A stretch of DNA of 64,000 nucleotides. Origin: Lasiosphaeria ovina (taxonomy: Eukaryota > Ascomycota > Sordariomycetes > Sordariales > Lasiosphaeriaceae). A program made the translations under genes and the position numbers. This document shows positions 1-13,300 of the stretch, piece after piece (position 1 is the first letter of the stretch; each line of letters begins with the position of its first letter). The DNA is taken from NCBI GenBank assembly GCA_033439765.1, contig JAULSN010000004.1:1498001-1562000 (forward strand), given 5' to 3'. Under the pieces are notes generated by a model that worked only from the letters and a program-made list of their open reading frames with translations, did no database searches and had not been told where the DNA came from.

Positions 1-3000
1 GACGACGACACGGAATCGGGCACCGAAAAGGGGGTCACGCCCAGGTCGAGGTCGGCCTCTTCGCCTGGCGTGGGCGACAGTGATAGGGAGGCGTCCTCGT
101 AGTCATCGTCGTCGCTGACTGGCGTCGCACTGCCGTTGTTGTTGTTGTTGTCCTCTTCTTGGGTCTGCCCACCAAACTCGCGGCGCAGGTCACCAATGGT
201 GGGATACTCAAACACAAAGGCGGCCGGCAGGTCGACGCCTAGCTCTTTGACGGCCGCCACGACCTCGATGGCCATGATGGAGTCGACGCCAATGTCGGCA
301 ATGGCCGTATCGTCGGCAAACTCGCTCGCGTCGCTGCCCGTCGCCGCCGCGAGGCTGTCGACGATGGTCTTGAAGTAGCCTGCGCCAGCCGAGGCAGAAG
401 CAGTCTCGTTGCCGTTTTGTTGTTGGTGCTGTTTCAGTTTCTGCTGTTGCCCTGGTGCGGCGGCCAAGGCGGCAGACAGGTCTTTGCCGTGCACCTTTGT
501 CTCTTTGACGGCAGCAACAACAGGCTTGGCGACGGCATGGTGGTGTACCGGGCCAGCGGCGGGCCCGCCGAGGATGTGGCGCCAGGTGGCCGTCTTGAAC
601 TCCTGGTAGCGCAAGTCAACGGCCTGCATGACGATGCGGCCCGTCTCGGCGTCAAACACGTAGCCGGCGCAAAAGGCCGTGTCCTTCTCCCAGCGGGCGA
701 TGCGCGTGTACGTCAGGTACTCGCGGCCGGGCTCGACAGGGGCCAGCTGCTCGACCTTGTCGTAGCCCATGACTACAAAGGTCGACGAGGCCGGCTTGGC
801 CGGGTTGCCGTTGACCATGAAGCCGGCCAGGTGCAGCAGCGCCTCGCCCCAGTACGGCGACGACGTGAAGCGCGTGCCGGCCGGGTTGGGCTTGAGGGAG
901 ATGGTGGCAGCCGCCTCGGAGAAGTCGCTGGCCACGTACGCCTCCTGCACGCCGCGGAAGTCGGCCGAGAACTCGACGGCGTTGGCGAACAGCGCGAAGA
1001 AGACGTCGGGCTGGATCCGGTGGCCCGCCCCCTGCTTGGACAGCCGCACGCGCTCGTCCAGCTTGGCCCGGATGAAGAAGGCCACGCGGTCGACGTCGGC
1101 CTGCGCCTGCGCCCTGGCCGCGTCGCTGCGCACCCCGACGCGGATGGACCCGAGGTCGTGGCTGTCGCTGCCGTCCTTCGTCTTAGCCCGGAACGTGACC
1201 AACACCGTGCCGGCCGCCGCGCTGTCCATGGTGGCCGTGGTCAGCAGCTCGCCGTCGACGCCGACGAGATCGCGTGTCAGCGGCGCCAGCAGCTCCGGGT
1301 CGTGGAAGGTCAGGTGGGCGGCCGTGACGCCCTTGCGGCCGCTGTACTCGAGTGCGTACTTGGCCACCGTGGCGGCGGCGTCGCTGAAGACGCTGCCCGA
1401 CGCGAGCCCGATGTGCTGCATCTTGTGCCCGTCGATGAGCCCCATGAAGCCGTGGTCCGAGAGCCCCGCGCGGAACGTCACCTGCACCTTGGGCGCCAGC
1501 GACTTGTCGACGAGGTACTGCGCCGCCGTGCCCAGGAAGGGCTCGGCCGGCGCAACAACCAAAGTCTTGGAGGCGTCCACTGCTGCCGCCGAGCCCTTCC
1601 TGTCCGTGTGCGTGATCCAGTAGTCCTTGACGTCCCACGCGTACGTTGGCAGGGTGAGCAGCTCGAGGTTGGCCTCGTAGGGCGCGTGCAGGGCGAGCCA
1701 GTCGACGTCGGCGCCGCACGAGTAGACGGCCGCGAGGCTCTTGGAGACGGACGCCCAGTTGCCGGTGTTGGCATCGATGCTGTGGTTGATCTTGGCCGGC
1801 GCCGGCGAGAGCGTGGCGCGCACAAACGCCGTGCACACGGGCCCGGGGCCCATCTCGAGCCACACGGGGTCCTTGAGCACCGCCTTGGCCGCGCCGAGCG
1901 CCCCGCAGAAGTCGACGGCCTGGCGCGTCTGCAGCACCAAGTAGTCCTCGCCGAAGACGCCCGGCCCGTCGACCACCGAGGCCAGCAGCGTCGACGCCAC
2001 GGGGACCTTGGGTGGCAGGTATGTGACGCCGCTGGCCACGGCCTTGTAGTCGGCGAGGATGGCGTCCATCTGGAACGAGTGGAAGGCGAAGGGCACCGGT
2101 AGCATCTTGGTGCGCGTCTTGGCGTCGCGCGCCGTCATGTCGGCCTGCAGCCGCGCCAGATCCTCGGTCGTGCCGCTGACCACGGTGGCCCCGGGGCTAT
2201 TGATGCACGCGACGCCGCACGACGAGTCGCGACCGGGCTGGCCGAGCTGCTCGCGCACGGCGGCTACAGGGGCCGACACGGCGAGCATGGCGCACGAGTC
2301 GGCCTCGCACCGCTCCAACAGCAGCCGCGCGCGCTGCCCGACCAGGTACAGCGTGTCGGTCAGCGAAAGCACGCCCGCCGCGTGCAGGGCCGCGTACTCG
2401 CCCAGGCTGTGGCCCATGACCATGGCCGGGGCTATGCCGGCCGCCTTCCAGAAAGCCGTGAGGGCGATCTCGAGCGTGACCACGGCGAGTTGGATCTGCG
2501 CTGCGTCCTTGGCCGACACGTCGACGGTACTGTCGGTGATGATGTCCAGAAAGGGGGGGAAGCCGTTGGAGGCGCAGAGGGCCGCGCATAGGTCGGCCGT
2601 CTTGCGGAACACGGCGCTCGTGCGATACAGCTCGGCGCCCATGCCCGCATAGTGCGAGCCCTGGCCGGTAAAGACAAAGACGACGCCGGCGGGCGTCGTC
2701 TTGGTGGCGGACCCGGCGCGCTCCATCTCGGCCTCGAGCTTGGACGCGGCCTCTTGCGGCGTCGACGCGGCTAGCGCGAACCGGATGGGGTGGTGCATCC
2801 TGCGCGCCGTGGTCGAGTAAGCGATGTCTTGGATCCGCGCACCGGGGTTCGCGCGGAGCCACGCGGCGAGTCGGCGCATGTTGGCGAGGTGCGAGGCTGG
2901 CGTCCTGGCCGACGTGGCAATGACGTGGCTGGACCGGGGGTCGGCTCCCTTTGGCGGTTTGGTTGGGTCTTGCTTGTATTCTTCGAGGATGACGCATGCG

Positions 3001-5883
3001 TTGCCGCCCTGGATTAATTATTTAAGTTAGCTTGTGGCCCTAATTTTAAAGGGGGAAAGTGAAATGGGTGGAAAGTGGAATGGGGGGGGGGGGAAAGTGT
3101 AATGGGGGGAAAATGGGATAAGGGGGAAAGGGGAAAGGGGAAAAGGGGAAATAGGGGTAAGTAAACAACTTGCCGCCGCATCGAAATTGTTGACGAGGAT
3201 GCGCTTCGGCTTGCCAGCAACGCCCTTGAACTCGGCTGCCTCAGTGGGAATGACAATGCTGCTGCCGTCCTGCAGGAACTTGAGCACGTTGGGGTTCATG
3301 CTGTGCGGCATGCCCGCCTGCGGAGGGAGGACGCCCTTTTGGAGCATGAGGATGCTCTTGAGCACCGACGACATTCCGGCAGCCTGTGGTGGTCAGCAAT
3401 GGCTCATCAATTTCGCAGCTGCAGACTTGTGCTCACAGATTCACTGTGCCCGATGTTTCCCTTGATGGCGCCCACCGGCAGCGGCTGCCCGGCGGGCCGT
3501 GGCGAAAAGACCTTGGAGACAGCCCCCATCTCGGCCTTGTCGCCGACCTGGGTGCCCGTGCCGTGCATCTCAATATACGACACGTCGTCGGGGCCCAGCC
3601 GGGCGTTGCGCAGCACCTTGTTAAACAGGCGCTCCTGCGCGTTGGCGTCGGACGTGGTGATGGACGTCGAGTTGCCCGAGTGGTTCCGGGCCGAGGCGGC
3701 GATGACGGCCAGGATCTTGTCGTTGTGGGCCACGGCGTCCTCGAGCCGCTTCAGCACGACGGCTCCGCTAAAGTCGGCGCGGCAGTAGCCGTCGGCATCG
3801 TCGCGGTACGTCTTGCAGTTGCCCGTCTCGGACAGCACGCCGGCCTTGCTGAGGATGGTGAAGGAGTGGGGGTCCGACAGCACGTTGGTGGCGCCGGCGA
3901 CGGCCATGTCGACGTCGCGCGAGAGCAGGCTCATGCAGGCCAGATGGATGCACGACGTGGCGCCAGCGCAGGCCGAGTCGAGGGCGTACGTCGGGCCCTC
4001 CCACTTCATGGCAAAGGCCAGGCGGCCCGGACCAAAGGCGCGCTGGATGCTCTGCATAGTGTAGGCGTCGCAGCCCAGCGCCGCGTGGCTGACCTTGTGC
4101 CAGTCGTCGGCGCTCTGCCCGAAAAAGACGGCCATCTTGTTGGGGTCCGTCGACCGCGTCTGCCCGGCCGAGTACCCGGCCGTCTCGAGCGCCTCGTACG
4201 CGTTCATCAGGAACAGCCGGTGGCCCGGGTCCATCAGCAGCGCCTCGCGCGGCGAGATATGGAAGAAGCGCGCGTCGAAGTGGCCCGGCTTCTTGATGAA
4301 GCACCCGTGCCGGCACGTCATGGTGCACTTGCCGGGGCCGCCCGGCCCGTGCTTGGCGCAGAAGTACTCGCCCAGGTCGAAGCGATCGGCCGGGATCTCC
4401 TCGTGGCAGTCCTGGCCCGTGGCGATGACGTTCCAGAACTCCTCTAGGTCCTCGCTGCCGGGGCCCTTGCCCGACATGCCCACGACGGCGATGGCACCCT
4501 CTCGGATGCCACCGCTGCCCTCGCCCTCACTCGGTGACTGGGGCTGGGCAGCCACCAGGTCGTCGTGGACCGACACATTCCTCGTCAGGGCGCCGCTGGG
4601 ACCCGCCTTGAGCACGTTGACAAGGTAGGCCACGTGGCCGCTGGGTCCCATGATGTGGACGTCCATGTGGCGTGCCGTGCCGAGGTGGGCGCTCAGCTTG
4701 CCCGCCGTCTGCACCACGTCCAGCCGCTGCGACAGCGTCTGCACGGCGGCCACGCGCAGCAGGTGGCCCCAGCTCGAGTAGACGGCGTTGGCGTCGTCGC
4801 CGGCCATGCCCCAGACCTTGTAGCCCGGGCGGAGGGGCGTGGCCAGCAGCGGCGAGCTGCCAACGACGTAGTCGATGTCGGCCTCGGTCACGTCGAGCGT
4901 GTGCTGCATGGCGCGGATGCCCGTCAGCTCGTTGCGCGGGAGCCGCTTCAGCTCCGAGCACTGGCTGAAGACGAGCTCCAGGACCGACGGCGGCCCGATG
5001 ATGGTGCTCCACCGGTCTCCCGAGATGGCAATCTTGACTCTCTTGGACGAGGGGACGCCCTGTTGTTTTTTCCTGTCAGTATAATCTAGTCATAGTCATC
5101 ATCAACTAATCAAAAGAGGAAGATTAATCACTCACCATGGCAGTCTGAAAGCGTTCCAGCGTCTTGTCGAGCTCGGCCGTCGTCATATCGACGGTCACGA
5201 CGGCCCAGCCCCACACGCCAGGGCGGTCCTCCATGGCCCTCGACCGGACCAGGGTGAGGTTGCAGAGCCGGGCGTAGACACGGGCCGTCTCGAGGCACGA
5301 CTCGTATAGGCCGGCAAAGTTGGCAGCCGTCGGCACGGCAACGGCATTCCATAAACCGCCAGAGATGCCCATGAGGTGCGTCTCGGGCCTGCCCTCGCCC
5401 GGGTTGAGCAGCAGCGGCTCGCGGTTGGCCGTCCTTGGAGCAGACAGCTGTCAGCAAGGTAATTGTGAAATTGTGAATAGGGGCCAGGAACAGAACGCAC
5501 TCTAACAACATGGAGGCCCTCACGGCGTAGAGGAGCATGGCGTGCACCATGCCGACCTCGTCGCCCGAGTGGCGGTATTTCTGGGCCAGTTCCTGTAAGT
5601 TGGAGCAGGCGCCGAAGCTGTCACGCAAGAAGCGGTCCATGGCTTTCACCTCGGTCCTGAAGGCGGAGAAGAGGTCCGCCAGGAAGGACCGCAGCCATGG
5701 CGTTGTGACGGCCTTGTCAGAGACATAGTCCATGCCATTAACCCAGCCGTCTGTGACATCCCCAAAGAGGAGGACGGTAGGATGTGTTGGACCCATTGCT
5801 GGTGTTGGTGTTGGTGTTGGTGATGGTGTTGATGTTGCTGCGGGTGTGGAGGATGAAAGGGAGGAGGGAAGAGTGCGATGCAT
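1..5883 (-). CDS. Non-reducing polyketide synthase (SAT-KS-AT-PT-ACP), 3' end outside the window
   Basis: Iterative type I PKS that would accept a starter, extend it with malonyl units and cyclise it. Five exons: 5883-5501, 5433-5136, 5059-3437, 3383-3174 and 3008 to beyond base 1; all phases agree (1840 codons visible). Domains: SAT (about residues 30-330) with GISGG instead of the usual GxCxG, so Ser152 replaces the nucleophilic Cys; KS with DSACAGA (Cys591), EMHGTGT and NIGHSE; AT with GHSLGEYAAL (Ser1039); PT with His1357 (SDHGF) and Asp1521 (SADFRG); ACP with GVDSI (Ser1748). A disordered Asn/Asp/Ser-rich linker follows the ACP and the frame is still open at the edge, so the release domain (TE, reductase or other) is not visible. 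Intron 4 (3009-3173) has a GC donor. An in-frame ATG at 5796 fits the usual SAT start better than 5883, which adds a Thr-Pro repeat. It diverges from the reducing PKS at 7688, its probable starter supplier. Confidence 0.93.
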
Positions 5884-7602
5884 GGCTTTTCAGCAACAGC
5901 CTCTAGTCTATGTCTAGACTCTAGTTCTTATCTCTGTCTCTAGCTCTTGACTTGACTCCAGACCCAAGTTCTAGACTCTAACTGGGAATAGGAGGGTGGA
6001 AGAAAGAAAGAAAGAAAGAATCTGGGACAGTTGAATAGGGAGGGATAAGAACAGGTCCAGGTCTGGTCTACCGTTCTAGGTAGATAGTCAAGTAGGTATG
6101 CGAATTACAGAGATACGGGGAGATATGAGCTCGAAATAGTGTTTGGGCGCGCCCTTTGCAGTTATTATGTCCATGTGCACTGGCGCAGGGGCAATATTCG
6201 ACTCGGACCCGCCAGCCCGTGCCAGCCACCGTCGACGCACACGTGCAACCCGTTTCTCTCGTCTCTTTTCTCCAGATCCGTCTCATTGGACGCCTGTCTT
6301 GATTATTCGGGTAAGATCCTCAACATGACCCCCAACTCTTATCTCCAGGCTCCCGGGTGACGTGGAACTGGATTCGATTCGTGAGTGAGCAAGGGACGAT
6401 ACCGGGTATTCGGGTCTGGCTTCCTGATTGGTGTGGTGTGTTGTGGCTACCCAAAACGTCGCCTATCTCCGCCGCCGTTTCCCGATGGGCCGATGCCTTT
6501 TTGAGTTTGCCGATGTGTGCTGCCCGCATAGGATCCCCGACGGGAATGTCTCGAAGCGCGGCTGGGGCGCAGGGGCGCAGCGAACAGACATAAGCTTATT
6601 TGGGCTCATGCATCACAGTACATCCATTCATTCCAAATGCAGTCGCCTGCAAACCTACTCTGCAGTGCGGTGCTCTTGCACTGTGCAGGCCATGGATAAT
6701 CCGCGACCACGTTTTCTACCTTATCCATATTAAATATACCACCGCATAAACACCGGGACCTGCAAGTGCAACACTGCACGCACACTGCACAGTCGGTCAC
6801 TGACTGACTCGTCTCGGGGTCTCCCTTAAAGAGTGATGGGTTAATGAATTAGGTGAGAATGCATCATGCATGTGAGCGCCTTGCAGTTGGCGCCAGAGGA
6901 AAAAAATTTTTTTAGCGAGATAAGCACCCTGCCTCTAACCCGGTAGCACGACTGCAGCCGGTAATCTACCTAGCCAGTCGCACCGACGAATCCTGCTGCT
7001 AAGCACCTGTTACCGGGGGCCCACCCGGAGTTGTCGATGCTTGAGCGAGGGGAGGCTTGGCTGTCGGCTCTCGGTTGGGCCGTGCCACAAACAACAACAA
7101 CAAACCGAACAACCCACAACAGGGGCGTGCCCGAACTCTTCTCCGCTCTTCGGGGATGCTGACGGGATGGCTGATACGATCCCCCCGCCCGCCGGCACAG
7201 CCCGGAAGGGGCATGCCGTGTCCCATCCCGGATGGAGGAGGACCATGTCGTGCTCGCCACGGGCACAACACCGCTGGAGGACAGTGCAGCCCTGCCTATC
7301 TTCCGGCCTTCACAGAGCCCCATAGCACCAGGTAGCAGACTCGGAGTCAGAGTCAGCACATGTTGCCTGTCTGACTGAAAGTAGATCAAAGGCCAGATGC
7401 CCGCTCAAGACGGACCTGTGGACAGAGACAGAACCCAGCAGCCGGCCCTTCTTTGACAAATAATTACCTCCCCAACCCTTCCCCCCTTTGACCTTGCTTG
7501 ACCCATCTATTGTGTAGCTCAGTCCTGTTCTGTCTTGTCTCGTCAAACAAGCCATTCATTGCTTGCAGTCCAAGGAGTGAGTGGACGAATGATTGAGTGA
7601 GC

Positions 7603-7667
<65 letters not shown>

Positions 7668-7687
7668 CCAACATACCTGCCATCACA
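5884..7687. promoter_or_regulatory. Shared divergent promoter region of the two PKS genes
   Basis: About 1.8 kb without a convincing gene separates the start codons of two divergent PKS genes, so it must hold both promoters and 5' leaders. Short AAAG runs lie near 6001-6020, and a long AG microsatellite (7606-7664) sits just before the reducing PKS start. Three loose matches to the AflR-type half-site pattern TCGN5CGR occur at 6475-6485 (reverse strand), 6551-6561 and 7064-7074; this is about what chance predicts. Co-regulation is inferred from the geometry only. Confidence 0.6.
7606..7664. repeat. (AG)n dinucleotide microsatellite in the 5' leader of the reducing PKS
   Basis: About 29 uninterrupted AG units end 23 bases before the ATG at 7688. 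It is a direct sequence observation. The position suggests that it lies in the 5' untranslated region or core promoter and may vary in length between isolates. Confidence 0.95.
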
Positions 7688-10321
7688 ATGCCGTCCGCAA
7701 ACATGGCCAACGACACCCCCATCGCCGTCGTAGGTCTGGCCTGCCGGTTCCCCGGCGACGCCAGCACCCCGTCCAAGTTCTGGGACATGCTCAAGGAGGG
7801 CAGAGGTAAATACCCCTAATTGAAATCGTTGAGGACTCCTGGTCTATTAGGTCTGGCCGCTGACACCGACCTAGACGCATACTCCCCCACGTCGAGCAGG
7901 TGGAACTCGGACGCCTTCTACCACCCAGACAAGACGCGCACCAACGTCATCCCCACCAAGGGCGGGCACTTCCTCAAGGAGGACCCCTACGTCTACGATG
8001 CGGCCTTCTTCAACATCACAGCGGCCGAGGCCATGGCGCTGGACCCCAAGCAGCGCATCGCCATGGAGGTGACGTACGAGGCGCTCGAGAACGCCAACCT
8101 CAGCCTGCAGGACGTCTGGGGCACGCAGACGACGTGCTACATCGGGTCCGCCGTCAGCGACTACCGCGACTCGGTCATCCGCGACTTTATGCAGAACCCA
8201 AAGTACCACCTGCTCGGCACGGGCGAGGAGATGATCTCGAACCGCATCTCGCACTTTCTCAACATCCACGGCCCCAGCGCAACCGTGGCGACGGCCTGCT
8301 CGTCGAGCCTCATGGCCACCCACCTGGCCGTCCAGAGCATCAAGTCGGGCGAGGCCGACATGGCCATCACGGGCGGCGTCGGTCTCATGCTGACGCCCGA
8401 CTTTACCACGGTGAGTTAGACCAGGGTCTAGTCTAGTTATTCAAACATGTCTGACTAGCTAATTAACCAGCACCTCGCAAACCTGTCTTTCCTCAACCCC
8501 GCCGGACAGTCGAGGGCCTTTGACGAGAGCGCGAGCGGGTACGGCCGCGGCGAGGGCTGCGGCATCATCGTGCTGAAGCGGCTCGACAAGGCCCTCGCAG
8601 ACGGCGACAACATCCGCGCCGTGATACGAGCCACGGGCGCCAACTCGGACGGCTACACGCAGGGCGGTAAGAAGCTCTCCTCGCTAACCCATTAACCACG
8701 ACATAAAGAGGGAGAAGAGGTCCACTGACCAGTCTGCAGTGACAATGCCGTCTCTCGAGGCGCAGGCTGCCCTCATCAGGCACGTCTACGAGTCGCACGG
8801 GCTCGACTTTGGCTCGACCCAATACGTTGAGGCGCACGGCACCGGCACCAAGGCCGGCGATCCAATCGAGGCCGAGGCCATTTACTCGACCATCGGCAAG
8901 GGCGGGTCGAGAAAGGGGAAGCTGTGGATGGGCAGCCTCAAGCCCAACGTAAGCTTGTTTTCTTTTTCTTTTTCTTTTTTTTCTCTTTCCGTTAACAAGA
9001 ATGACCAGATTGGCCATCTCGAGCCCGCAGCCGGCGTGGCATCCATAATCAAGAGCGTGCTGGCGCTGGAGCACGGCCTGATCCCGCCCAACATCCGCTT
9101 CAACAAGCCCAACCCGGCCATTCCCTTTGACCAGTGGAACATGGCCGTGCCCACCGAGTTGACCCCGTGGCCCGTGGCACATGTCAAGCGCGCCAGCATC
9201 AACGGCTTCGGCATGGGCGGCACAAACGGGCACGTGGTGCTCGAAGCCTTTAACCCATCTCCTGCGGTCAACGGCAACGGCAACAGCAACGGCACCGCCA
9301 ACCTGAAGCTGCTCAACGGGGCCAGCCATGCCCTCGTCAAGCCGCACAGCAAGACTCGTCTCTTCACCTTCAGCAGCCACGACCAGGCCGGCTTCAAGCG
9401 CAACGCTGCGGCGCTGGTCGAGCACCTGGACCGTCTCGGACCGGCCACGTCGAGCCCCGAGTACCTGGCCAGCCTGGCCCGCACCCTCTCAGGGGGGCGG
9501 TCCCGCCTCTCGTGGAAGGCCACGTGCGTCGCCGACAGCACGACGGAGCTGCGCGACTACCTGACAACGCGCGCCGGCGAGGGAGCGTCGCGCGACGCCA
9601 GCTCGGGCGAGGGCAGGAAGCGGCTCGGCTTCGTGTTCACGGGCCAGGGCGCGCAGTGGGCGCGCATGGGAATTGAGATGCTGGACCGACCCGTGTTCGG
9701 GGCGTCGGTAGCCAAGTCGGCGCGGTTCCTCGGCGACATGGGGTGCACGTGGGACCCCGTGGCCGAGCTGCTGAAGAGCCAGCAGGACGGGTCGCGGCTC
9801 AGCCAGCCCGAGATTAGCCAGCCCATCTGCTCGGTGCTGCAGATCGCGCTGGTCGACGAGCTGCGCGCCTGGGGCGTGACGCCGTCGCGCGTCGTCGGCC
9901 ACTCGAGCGGCGAGATCGCCGCCGCCTACAGCATCGGCGCCCTGAGCCACCGCGACGCCATCGCCGCCGCCTACTTCCGCGGCCAGGCCGCCACCAAGCT
10001 GCGCACCGAGTCGCCGGACCTGCGGCTCGGCATGATGGCCGTGGGCTGCTCGCGCGAGGACGCCGACGCACTGATCGCGCAGCAGTTCAAAGGCAGCAGC
10101 GGCAGCAGCGGCCGGGCCACGGTGGCCTGCGTCAACTCGCCGTCGAGTGTGACGCTGTCGGGCGACGTCGACTCGCTCGAGCAGCTGCGCGCCGTGCTCG
10201 ACGAGCGCAAAGTGTTTGCGCGCCGCCTCAAGGTCGAGATGGCCTACCACAGCACCCACATGAACCGCGTCATGGACCACTACCTCTCCACCATCGCCGA
10301 CATCGAGCCCCTGCCCTCGCC

Positions 10322-10355
<34 letters not shown>

Positions 10356-13300
10356 AGCGACCCCGAGTCGGGCCACAGCAGCCAGGGAACCATGGTGTCG
10401 AGCGTGACGGGCTTCGAGATTAGCCCCGAGGCGCTGGGGCCCTACTACTGGGTGCGCAACCTGGTGTCGCCCGTGCTATTCTCCGACGCGGTCAAGGAGC
10501 TGGTTGCCCCTGACGAGGGCGAGAACCAAGAAGAGGGTACCACGGTCGACCTCCTGATCGAGGTGGGCCCGCACGGCGCCCTCGGCGGGCCTGTCGAGCA
10601 GATCCTCGGCCACCACGGCATCCAGGGGGTGAGCTACGAGTCGATGCTGACCCGCGGCAAGGACGCGCGCCAGACGAGCCTGCAGCTGGCGGCCAAGCTG
10701 GTGCTGGCGGGCGTGCCGGTCGACGTGGCGCAGGTCAACGGCGACGGCGAGGTGCGCACGCGGGTGCTGACGGATCTGCCGCCGTACCAGTGGAACCACG
10801 CCAAGGCGTTCAAGCACGAGACGCGCATCCAGCGCGAGCTCATGACGCGGCGCTTCCCCAGCCGCAGCCTGCTCGGCGCCAAGAGCGCCATGATGGACGA
10901 GACGCAGCACGTGTGGCGCGGCTTCATCCGACTGGCCGACGAGCCGTGGATTCGCGGTCATACCATCGGCTCCACCGTGCTGCTCCCCGCCGCCGGCATG
11001 GTCAGCATGGCCCTCGCCGCCGCGCAGCAGCTGGCCGAGCCCGAGAAGACGCTGCGTGCCCTGCGCCTGCGCGAGGTGTCCTTCTTCGCCGCCATGGCCC
11101 TGCCCGAGGACGCCGCCACCGAGGTCATCACCACGCTGCGGCCCCACCTCGTCGCCACCTCGGGCTCCTCGTCGGCCGCCTGGTGGGAGTTTACCATCTC
11201 GTCGTGCGTCGGCGTCGACCAGCTGCGCGACAACTGCCGCGGCCTGGTGGCGCTCGAGTACAAGGAGTCGACGAGCCCGCAGATGGCCCGCGAGAATGCG
11301 CTGCTCGAGGCTGCCCGCGTCGCCGGCTACCGCCGCATCGTCGCCGAGTGCCCCGACGTGCTGACCAAGGCCGACTTCTACGCCCAGTGCGCTCGCATCT
11401 CGTGGAACTACGGTGACTTATTCCAGGGCGTCGAGAAGGTCCACCTCGGCGACGGCCAGACGGCCTACGACGTCAAGCTCGCCGACATTGGCGAGACGTA
11501 CAGCCGCGGGCTCGAGCGGCCGTTCCTGATCCACGGCGCCGCCCTCGACGCCATCATCCACGGCGCTCTCGGCGGCACCTACCGCAACGGCGCCTTCCGC
11601 CAGGACAAGCCGCTGCTGCCGACCTACATTGGCGAGCTCGACATCTCGCTCGACATCCCCGACACGGTCGGCTACGTGCTGCCGACGTCGTGCGTGTCGC
11701 GCAAGCTCGGCTTCAACGCTTTGTCGTCTGACATTGTGTCGTTTGACGGCGCCGTGTCGCGCACCTTTCTGTCCATGACCGACTTCCGCCTCACCGAGCT
11801 CGGCAACGACGACAAGCAGGACGACGACCGCCTCGAGGTCGACCCGGCAGAGATCACCTCCGAGGTGCGCTGGAACTACGCGCTCGACGTCATGGAGCCG
11901 GCCGAGATTGCCGGCGTCGTGGCCAAGCTTGCCCGGGGCGACAGGGCTACCGAGGTGCGTTTGTTTTGTTTCGTGTTTATTTGTGCCCCTTTTCACTTGT
12001 CTTCCCCTCTTTCCCCTTCCCTCTTTCCCCACCATTTCTCTCCCCCATGGAAACAAACAACGACAACTAACACTTGCCCAGCTCCTCCACATCCTCATTC
12101 ACGACAACCCCGCCGCCACCGTCATCGAGCTCGCCTCGGACAGCGCGGCGCTTTCGCAGGCCACGGTGCCGCGGCTGCCCAGGGGCACCATTCTGCCCAG
12201 CCGGGTCAAGTATGCCGTGGCCGCAGCCATCAGCGCGGACCAGGACAAGTCGTCCCTGTTTGGGGACGTCTTCTCGCTGGGCGCCGCTGACGAGCCGCTG
12301 CCCGCCGACATCACCGCTGCCGACGTGCTCGTCATTCCCCAGTCTGTCGGCGCTGTCGACGGCTTGGACACGGTCTTGACGCGCCTGGTTGGTCTCGGCA
12401 AGCCAGATGCCGCTGTCATCCTCGCCGCCGACAGCCTAGCCGCCGCAGCTGTTCTGGAAGCCAAGGGATTCTACGCTGTGTTTGCCGTCGAGGGCGCTGC
12501 GTTGTACAAGCAGCAGCCGCAACAGCATGCCAACGGTGTCAATGGCGCCGCCCCAAGCAAGCGCGAGTTTGTCATCGTCGAGCCGCCGGCCCCCTCCAAC
12601 GCCGTCGCATCCTTCTCTAGCGCCCTGCAGAAGGCCCTCGAGGAAGAAAAGTCCCCTAAGTCAGTCGTGTCCACGGCGTGGTCCGACCTCAGCATCCAGA
12701 GCGCCGACGAGGCCGAGGGCAAGACGTTCATCTCGCTCGTCGAACTCGAGACGCCGCTGCTAGACGACCTCTCGGAGCCCGACTTTGACAAGGTCAAGCA
12801 GCTCATCTCCAACAGCGAGCACCTGCTCTGGATCACGGGCACCCACAACCCGTCCATGGCCGTAGTCGACGGCCTCTCGCGCACGGCCAGAAACGAGAAT
12901 TCGAGCCTCAAGTTCCAGGTCCTGCACCTGCTCAGCCCACCCGACGCGGCGCAGCAGCGCGGGCCGTCGCTCGCCGCCCGCCTCGCCACGGCTGACACCA
13001 AGGACGACGAGTTCCGCGAGCACGGCGGCCTGCCCAAAGTCAGCCGCTTCTACAGCAGCACCGCGGGCGACGAGGCGGTGCGCTACTGCCTCGAGGACTC
13101 GGTCCGCGTCCAACCCCTCAAGAGCGAGGACGCGCCCGCCGAGGCCCTCCGCCTCACCATTGGCAAGCCCGGCCTGCTGGATTCGCTGGCCTTTATCCAC
13201 GACGAGCGCTTTGATGTGCCGCTCGGGGACATGGAGATCGAGGTCGACGTGAGGGCGACGGGTGTCAAGTAAGTCCTTGATGATTTTCCATAACTCCCTA

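Noticed and set aside
417..2102. Long plus-strand open frame (561 codons) opposite the non-reducing PKS
   Set aside because: It is the antisense shadow of GC-rich PKS coding sequence; composition is Arg/Val/Gly-rich without domains, while the minus strand has SAT, KS, AT, PT and ACP motifs in order.
6475..7074. Three TCGN5CGR words in the PKS intergenic region as AflR-type binding sites
   Set aside because: The loose pattern is expected about twice by chance in 1.8 kb on both strands, and no full palindromic TCGN5CGA was found.
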